This document shows, in pieces, positions 27,467-32,928 of a DNA stretch of 32,928 nt (position 1 is the first letter of the stretch; the number at the start of each line of letters is the position of its first letter). The stretch is from assembly GCA_913063365.1 (NCBI GenBank), contig CAJXYC010000003.1, positions 1 to 32,928 of the forward strand, given 5' to 3'. The notes beneath the pieces are model-generated. The model made no database searches. It saw only the letters and a program-made list of their open reading frames with translations, and was not told the origin of the DNA. The DNA comes from an uncultured Cellulomonadaceae bacterium (GTDB lineage: Bacteria > Actinomycetota > Actinomycetes > Actinomycetales > Microbacteriaceae). Position numbers and translations under genes: made by a program.

Positions 27467-28045
27467 ATGAACATCGTCTTCGCGAGCCACAATGCCCACA
27501 AAAGGGCTGAGGTGGAGGCGATTATGGCGGCCATCTGGCCAGACGTGCACTTAATTGCTCCCAGTGGCGACGCCCCCGACGAGACTGGAGACACGTTCGA
27601 GGAAAACGCCCTTATCAAGGCCCGTGCGGGCCACGCGGCGACAGGTCTTCCGACAATTGCTGATGATTCAGGCATCTGTGTGGATGCCCTCGGCGGAGAC
27701 CCCGGTGTGCGCTCTGCCCGCTACAGCCCATCCGGCGAAGACCGAGACAACCTGGAGCTCCTGCTGGCCAACGTGGGGGAGTCTGACGAGCGCAGCGCGC
27801 ATTTTGTGTGTGCCGTGGCGTTTGTGGCTGACGGTGAGGAGCATGTGCTTGAGCGCTCGTGGCACGGATCTATCGCCACCAGTCCGGCCGGATCGGGAGG
27901 GTTTGGCTACGACCCGATCTTCATTCCAGAAGGCACGTCCGTGACCGCAGCGGAACTGGCGCCGGAGGAGAAATCAGCTGTGAGCCACCGTGGCCAAGCC
28001 TTTCGGGCTCTCGCTGATTTCTTGCGGGTCTGGCAGGGGGAATAA
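27467..28045 (+). CDS. rdgB: XTP/dITP diphosphatase (RdgB/HAM1 family)
   Basis: MNIVFASHNAHKRAEVEAIM, GDTFEENALIKARAGHAATGLPTIADDSGICVDALGGDPGVRSARYSP, GSGGFGYDPIFIPEG. Confidence 0.96.
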   Translation: MNIVFASHNAHKRAEVEAIMAAIWPDVHLIAPSGDAPDETGDTFEENALIKARAGHAATGLPTIADDSGICVDALGGDPGVRSARYSPSGEDRDNLELLLANVGESDERSAHFVCAVAFVADGEEHVLERSWHGSIATSPAGSGGFGYDPIFIPEGTSVTAAELAPEEKSAVSHRGQAFRALADFLRVWQGE

Positions 28046-28052
28046 GAAACTG

Positions 28053-28868
28053 ATGGATCCTGTCCTTCTCGCCTTTCTGGTGACCCTGGCAGCCGGCCTA
28101 TCGACCGGTCTGGGAGCCGGAATCAGCATCTTCGGTCGAGCCCAGAGCGATCGCTTCATCGCGCTTGCCTTGGGTTTTTCCGCCGGTGTGATGATCTATG
28201 TCTCGTTTGTCGAGATTGTGCCGAAAGCTCTCGATTACCTCCAAGGGACAGACCCGGCGGACGGTGCCATCAACCTCGCGGTGGCGTTTCTCGGAGGGCT
28301 GTTATTGATGGCTCTTCTCTACCGTTTTCTCCCCGATCTCCCGATGCAAAATGCCAGGCAACGGGAAAAGGCGCGCCAGACGGTGCAAAGCGAGTTACCT
28401 ATTGAGCCTGTCCAGAAGCTCTTCCGCGCCGGCTTGCTGGTCGCACTGGCAGTCACCATCCACAACTTCCCCGAGGGAATCGCCACTTTCTTTCTGACGC
28501 TTGACGATCCGGCGGTCGGAATCAGCGTGGCGACGGCTATCGCGATTCACAACATCCCAGAAGGCATTGCCGTCGCCGTTCCCATGTACCTGGCGGTTCG
28601 TCGGAAATCTCTCGCTTTTGGCCTGGGAGTGGTGAGCGGCCTGGCCGAACCACTCGGTGCTGCACTCGGTTACTTGGTTCTCGCGCCCTACATCAGCGAC
28701 CAGTTGCTTGGCACCCTGTTTGCCTCGGTCGCAGGAATCATGGTTTACATCGCCCTGGATAGCTTGTTGCCCGCAGCGAGAGAGTTCCATAAAGGGCAAC
28801 TCGCCATTTATGGCGTCATTGTCGGCATGGCCGTGATGGCCGCGTCGATTGTGCTGTTCTCGCTCTAA
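28053..28868 (+). CDS. zupT: ZIP-family zinc transporter (ZupT-like)
   Basis: LSTGLGAGISIFGRAQSDRFIALALGFSAGVMIYVSFVEIVPKAL, VTIHNFPEGIATFF, IAIHNIPEGIAVAVPMY, GLAEPLGAALGYLVL. ATG28053 follows an AGGGGG ribosome site. Confidence 0.93.
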   Translation: MDPVLLAFLVTLAAGLSTGLGAGISIFGRAQSDRFIALALGFSAGVMIYVSFVEIVPKALDYLQGTDPADGAINLAVAFLGGLLLMALLYRFLPDLPMQNARQREKARQTVQSELPIEPVQKLFRAGLLVALAVTIHNFPEGIATFFLTLDDPAVGISVATAIAIHNIPEGIAVAVPMYLAVRRKSLAFGLGVVSGLAEPLGAALGYLVLAPYISDQLLGTLFASVAGIMVYIALDSLLPAAREFHKGQLAIYGVIVGMAVMAASIVLFSL

Positions 28869-28878
28869 GAACGAATTG

Positions 28879-28960
28879 TGCGGAAGGGGGGAGTTGAACC
28901 CCCACGCCCGAAGGCACAGGAACCTAAATCCTGCGTGTCTGCCAATTTCACCACTCCCGC
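28879..28960 (-). tRNA. tRNA-Leu (TAG)
   Basis: Reverse complement GCGGGAGTGGTGAAATTGGCAGACACGCAGGATTTAGGTTCCTGTGCCTTCGGGCGTGGGGGTTCAACTCCCCCCTTCCGCA folds as class II tRNA with anticodon loop TTTAGGT. Confidence 0.95.
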
Positions 28961-29046
28961 AGGTCCCCCATTCTACCGCCAGGCGTTTTTGTGAGCCCGG
29001 TGGATAACTTCCTCCACTGGCTGACCGGGCCGGACACAGTAGACGA

Positions 29047-30213
29047 ATGCTGCCTGGAGAACCTGCTCTTTCTGACCTCGCGGCCGCCGTTCGGCAGAAT
29101 ACGACCGACCACCCCGATGTGTCGGTATCGGAGGCGATTGCCAGCCAGATAGACCGGGCAGGGGATGTCGGTCTGTTTTCCAGTGCCTGGAGTGGTCAGG
29201 ACGATGACGAGCTGTCGACCAAGATTCAGCAGCACTTAGGCGGCCTCGGTCCTCTCCAACATGCCCTCGATGACCCGTCGGTGGAGGAAATCTGGATTAA
29301 CGCCCCCGACAGGGTTTTTGTCGCACGCTCTGGACAGAGTGAGCGCCTTGATGTGTCGTTAGAGCCCCATCAAGTCCGAGATCTCGTGGAGAGAATGCTT
29401 CGCCCCACCGGGAGACGTGTCGACTTGTCTCAACCGTTTGTCGATGCCTCGCTGACTGACGGATCGAGGGTGCATGTCGTGATTCCTGACATCACCAGGG
29501 AGCACTGGAGTGTGAATATCCGGAAATTCTCGAGAAGTATTCGGGAACTTTCTGACTTGGTCGAGCGCGACGTTCTGACGGTGGAGGCGGCGGATTATTT
29601 GCAACAGCACATTTGCGAGGGCCACACCGTGCTGGTGTCCGGCGCAACGCAAGCCGGAAAAACCACAATGCTCCAAACCCTCCTTCGCGCGGCACCGCCT
29701 GAAGACCGTGTGGTGAGTGTGGAGGAAACGTTCGAGCTGGACTTGGGAATCCCGGACCACGTCGGACTCCAGTGTCGAGGACCCAGTTTGGAGGGGACCG
29801 GCGAGGTCACCCTGCGCCGGTTGGTCAAAGAGGCCCTTCGAATGCGACCGGATCGAATTGTGGTGGGGGAGGTGCGTGAGGCAGAGGCGCTTGACCTGCT
29901 GATTGCCCTGAACTCAGGTCTGCCCGGGGCGTGCACTGTTCACGCGAGGAGTGCCCGTCACGCACTGGACAAACTCTGCACACTCCCTCTTCTCGCAGGA
30001 GGCAATATCGACAGGGGGTTTGTGGTGCCCACGGTGGCGGGCGTGATTGACCTGGTTGTCCACGTGGAATTGCTCTCCGACGGCCGGCGTCGCGTGCAGG
30101 AAGTCATCCGGCCCATGGGGGTCTCCCCAGAGGGGGCCATCACTGCCGAGACTGTTTTTTCGTGGCAAGGAGGCATGGTGAGGTCTTTTTTGCCGAATTC
30201 CTCAGATGTCTGA
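29047..30213 (+). CDS. tadA: TadA/CpaF-family secretion ATPase
   Basis: Walker A GATQAGKTTMLQTLL, VVSVEETFEL, LRRLVKEALRMRPDRIVVGEVREAEALDLLIALNSGLPGACTVHARSARHAL. Confidence 0.9.
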   Translation: MLPGEPALSDLAAAVRQNTTDHPDVSVSEAIASQIDRAGDVGLFSSAWSGQDDDELSTKIQQHLGGLGPLQHALDDPSVEEIWINAPDRVFVARSGQSERLDVSLEPHQVRDLVERMLRPTGRRVDLSQPFVDASLTDGSRVHVVIPDITREHWSVNIRKFSRSIRELSDLVERDVLTVEAADYLQQHICEGHTVLVSGATQAGKTTMLQTLLRAAPPEDRVVSVEETFELDLGIPDHVGLQCRGPSLEGTGEVTLRRLVKEALRMRPDRIVVGEVREAEALDLLIALNSGLPGACTVHARSARHALDKLCTLPLLAGGNIDRGFVVPTVAGVIDLVVHVELLSDGRRRVQEVIRPMGVSPEGAITAETVFSWQGGMVRSFLPNSSDV

Positions 30214-31099
30214 GGCGTGGGGGCTCGCACTCGGCCTCCTCTTTGGCGCCGGATTGGCGCTTTTTCTCCCTGGCTCCAGACGAGGGTCACCGCTACGGCG
30301 CCGAGAGGGATTTCTCCAACCCGTTCAGCGCCAACTCACTGAGGCTGGATGGGGACAAATTCACCCGATGGGTGCTCTGGTGTCCTGGCTAGGGGCCTCC
30401 GGATTGGCGGGGCTTGCGGTTGCTGTGGTGATTCCGATTCCGGTTCTCGCTCCCCTGGCGGGTGTCGTTGTCCTCGGCGGTGGCCCGGCGGTGGTGAGGG
30501 CCAGGATCAACCAACGGAGGCGACGACTTCGTCGAATCTGGCCAGGACTCATCGATCACGTTCGCTCAGCAATCCGCTCGGGTAGCGGCGTCATCGACGC
30601 GACGTTGGCCCTCGAGGCCCGCGTCCCGGTTGAGATGGGTGGCGCGTTTCGAGAGTTTCGGTCATCTGTGGAAGGCGGTGCTCCTGCGGATCAGGCGCTA
30701 CAGGAACTAAAGAACACCCTTGCCGACCCGATCGGCGATCGGGTGATTGAGGCCCTGCGCCTTGCCCATGACGTCGGCGGAAGCGACCTTCCCGTGGTCT
30801 TGAATTCCCTGCAGCAAAGTGTCCGTGCTGACCTTGCTGTTCGGGAGGACGCGCGGGCAAAACAAGCGTGGATTCGAGCGGCGTCACGTCTCGGAGTGAC
30901 GGCACCGTGGCTGGTGCTGGTGGTGTTGTCTGGACGAGCAGAGACCATCGAGGCCTACCAGTCGCCGGTGGGAGTGGCCATCGTTCTTAGTGGTGCGGCG
31001 GTGAGTCTCGTGGCCTACCGAGTGATGGCCAGGCTCGGTAGCTTGCCGGCCGAACAGCGCTGGTTCGCCGCGTCGGATTCCCGTGGCAGTGCCGCATGA
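30206..31099 (+). CDS. tadB: TadB-like type II secretion F-domain membrane protein
   Basis: WPGLIDHVRSAIRSGSGVIDATLALE, VIEALRLAHDVGGSDLPVVLNSLQQSVRAD, flanking TM segments; overlaps tadA by 8 nt. Confidence 0.85.
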   Translation: MSEAWGLALGLLFGAGLALFLPGSRRGSPLRRREGFLQPVQRQLTEAGWGQIHPMGALVSWLGASGLAGLAVAVVIPIPVLAPLAGVVVLGGGPAVVRARINQRRRRLRRIWPGLIDHVRSAIRSGSGVIDATLALEARVPVEMGGAFREFRSSVEGGAPADQALQELKNTLADPIGDRVIEALRLAHDVGGSDLPVVLNSLQQSVRADLAVREDARAKQAWIRAASRLGVTAPWLVLVVLSGRAETIEAYQSPVGVAIVLSGAAVSLVAYRVMARLGSLPAEQRWFAASDSRGSAA

Positions 31100-32055
31100 C
31101 CCCCGAGCAGATGGCCCTGCTTGGTCTTCTATGTGGAGCGTGCGGCGGTCTTGGAGCATGGGGGCTTCTTGCTGTGGCCTGGGAGAGCGGGCGGGGTAAA
31201 GACAATCGTGCGACCGACCTGATGACGCGAGTGGCCTTGAGTCTTCGGGATGTCTCTCCCGCCGCCAGAGATTTTTTGGCGCCGCGGTCCAGTGATCCGG
31301 TGAGTGTGCTGGGGGTGGTGATTCAACCCGGAGTTCTTCGCGTGTCACGAACACTCTCACAGTGGTTAGGGGAGTCAGAGTCGGCCGCGACGCAACTGGC
31401 CCGCTCCGGATGGGACATGTCGCTGGAGCAGTATCGGCTGGTGCGACTTGCCTCAAGCGCAGCAGGTGCAGCCGCGGGTTTGGTGGTCTTCGCTGTTGTT
31501 GCCAACCAACAGGTCCGCGTTGCGATGGCCGGGGTGGGGGTTTTGCTGGGAGCGATTCTCGGTGCCGCGGTGTTTGACCGCGTTGTGAGGCGAGCTGTGC
31601 TGGCTCGAACAGAGCGACTAATCGACGAGTTTCCGAGCGTCATTGAGCTCCTTGCGGTAGCACTCTCGGCCGGTGAGTCACTCCCGGGTGCCCTGCTGCG
31701 GATTGCCGAGCGGGGCTCTGGTGAATTGGCCAGAGAGTTTCGCAGAGTGATGCGGCGTGTGGAGGTGGGGGAGTCTTTGGGAGAGGTTCTCCGCGACTCG
31801 GCTCGAGTGATTGGTGTTCCGGAAATAGAGGCTCTCCTGGAACATTTGGTCTCCGCGTTGGAACGGGGAGCGCCGCTTGCAGAAGTGGTCCGGTCACACA
31901 GCGCAGATTCGCGGGCAGAGAGACTGAGGGCGATTGTTGATCGGGCGGGAAAAGCCGAGGTGAGGATGCTGGTGCCCCTCGTCCTCCTGATTCTTCCGAC
32001 TACCGTGGTGTTTGCGGTGTGGCCCAGTCTTCAAGCGCTGCAAGCCGGTTTGTAG
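31096..32055 (+). CDS. tadC: TadC-like type II secretion F-domain membrane protein
   Basis: DEFPSVIELLAVALSAGESLPGALLRIAERGSGELAREFRRVMRRVEVGESLGEVLRD, AEVRMLVPLVLLILPTTVVFAVWPSLQAL; ATGA overlap with tadB. Confidence 0.87.
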   Translation: MTPEQMALLGLLCGACGGLGAWGLLAVAWESGRGKDNRATDLMTRVALSLRDVSPAARDFLAPRSSDPVSVLGVVIQPGVLRVSRTLSQWLGESESAATQLARSGWDMSLEQYRLVRLASSAAGAAAGLVVFAVVANQQVRVAMAGVGVLLGAILGAAVFDRVVRRAVLARTERLIDEFPSVIELLAVALSAGESLPGALLRIAERGSGELAREFRRVMRRVEVGESLGEVLRDSARVIGVPEIEALLEHLVSALERGAPLAEVVRSHSADSRAERLRAIVDRAGKAEVRMLVPLVLLILPTTVVFAVWPSLQALQAGL

Positions 32056-32103
32056 CTGAGTGAAGGATGCCATCCCGCGCTATTGCCTAGCCTCGAGACT
32101 AAA

Positions 32104-32120
32104 GTGCTACCGTGTAGCAC
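32104..32120. promoter_or_regulatory. Inverted repeat, putative operator of the second vapBC
   Basis: GTGCTAC-CGT-GTAGCAC, perfect 7-bp arms, ending 3 nt before the antitoxin ATG. Confidence 0.6.
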
Positions 32121-32123
32121 ACT

Positions 32124-32396
32124 ATGGACAACCGTGTTGGTATTCGGGAGTTGCAGCAGCATGCTTCTGCTGTGGTGGCGCGTGTTCGACGGGGAGAAGT
32201 GGTGGTCGTGACTGACCATGGCACCCCGGTGGCAAAGATGATTCCTGCCGGACCGGCGTCCCTGGCGGAGTTGGTCGACGCAGGGCTGGCCAGTAGGCCC
32301 ACGACAGATTTGGCGTCGTATCTGGAGCGTCCTGTGTCAGGAGCGACTTCCACCTCGGGGACCGATGCCCTTCGTGAGCTCCGTCGGGAGCGGTAG
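32124..32396 (+). CDS. Phd/YefM-type antitoxin (VapB partner)
   Basis: MDNRVGIRELQQHASAVVARVRRGEVVVVTDHGTPVAKMIPAG is typical of Phd/YefM. Confidence 0.9.
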   Translation: MDNRVGIRELQQHASAVVARVRRGEVVVVTDHGTPVAKMIPAGPASLAELVDAGLASRPTTDLASYLERPVSGATSTSGTDALRELRRER

Positions 32397-32818
32397 TGGG
32401 GGCTTTGTATCTGGACGCATCGGCCGCGGTCAAGCTCATCGTTCACGAGGCTGAATCTGACGTCCTCGCCAGCACTATTCGGGACCATGTCGTCCGCGAA
32501 CAGGCACGGTATCCACTTGTCGCGAGCGATCTGCTCCGCACCGAACTACTAGCCGTGGCCGGGCGCACGGGTGTCGGGCTCGAACACGCGAGAGAGCTGC
32601 TTGGTGGAATCTATTTGGTCTCGGTGACGACCGCCATCTGTGATTCGGCTGGACGGCTGGCTGGCTCCGCTGACCACCCGGGCCTTGGCAGTCTTGACGC
32701 GATTCACCTCGCGACGGCATTAACAGTGGTCGGTGATTTGGAGGCGATTGTGACCTATGACCACCGATTTGCGGAGAGTGCACGAGGGCTGGGGCTGGCT
32801 GTACACAGCCCGACATAG
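32396..32818 (+). CDS. vapC: PIN-domain toxin, VapC family
   Basis: LYLDASAAVKLIVHEAESD, DLLRTELLAVA, GSLDAIHLATAL, VTYDHRFAESA; GTG start shares its G with the antitoxin stop codon. Confidence 0.92.
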   Translation: MGALYLDASAAVKLIVHEAESDVLASTIRDHVVREQARYPLVASDLLRTELLAVAGRTGVGLEHARELLGGIYLVSVTTAICDSAGRLAGSADHPGLGSLDAIHLATALTVVGDLEAIVTYDHRFAESARGLGLAVHSPT

Positions 32819-32849
32819 TGATGGCCCCACAGAATCTGCGGGGCCATCA
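32819..32849. terminator. Hairpin between convergent vapC and SDR genes, possible bidirectional terminator
   Basis: TGATGGCCCC...GGGGCCATCA inverted repeat with 10-bp arms starting right after the vapC stop; no clear T-tract. Confidence 0.5.
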
Positions 32850-32865
32850 CGGGTAGTCGGTTGGT

Positions 32866-32928
32866 TTACTGGTAAACCATTCCTCCGTCGATCATGATCA
32901 ACTGACCGGTCATGTAGTCGCTGTCGGG
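32866..32928 (-). CDS. C-terminus of an SDR-family oxidoreductase (runs off window end)
   Basis: Reverse strand reads PDSDYMTGQLIMIDGGMVYQ*, the typical SDR C-terminal xMTGQxxxIDGGxxY. Confidence 0.8.
   Translation of the reverse strand, partial: PDSDYMTGQLIMIDGGMVYQ

Noticed and set aside
1-32928. CRISPR arrays, transposases, phage genes
   Set aside because: No regularly spaced direct repeats, no transposase or integrase motif and no phage structural protein seen in either strand.

Overview
The window is a dense actinobacterial chromosomal segment. Synteny and protein style suggest a streamlined Microbacteriaceae-like genome (inference). The left half (1-11952) follows a known actinobacterial neighbourhood: RecB-type nuclease/helicase C-terminus, a GT61-like glycosyltransferase, an APH-fold protein, a NudC-like Nudix protein, a UvrD2-like helicase, a ThiF/cyclodehydratase-like protein, a DUF2342-type metalloprotease, a PDZ/Lon-like S16 protease and a UPF0182 membrane protein. 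It continues with initiator tRNA-Met, a vapBC module, a VIT1/CCC1 transporter, a methyltransferase, glpK/glpD, a lipoprotein plus PKD-like secreted pair, an HtrA-like protease, DUF3039 and nicotinate phosphoribosyltransferase. Next come an FeS-type photolyase-related protein, a probable murL-murD2 pair directly upstream of rph-rdgB, a ZIP transporter, tRNA-Leu(TAG), a minimal tadABC set, a second vapBC of different antitoxin family, and the C-terminus of an SDR enzyme. The most notable observations are: (i) murL-murD2, the alternative D-glutamate route to peptidoglycan, in the slot where many actinobacteria carry murI; (ii) an APH-fold protein that has lost its catalytic residues next to a NudC-like protein without zinc-ribbon cysteines; (iii) a stand-alone ThiF/cyclodehydratase-like protein with no YcaO partner in a conserved uncharacterised protease neighbourhood; (iv) tadABC without pilin genes, followed directly by vapBC; (v) repeated TANNNT-N6-8-start-codon architecture suggesting leaderless transcription, including a 7-codon leader ORF. 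All family calls are from reading motifs; no database search was run.
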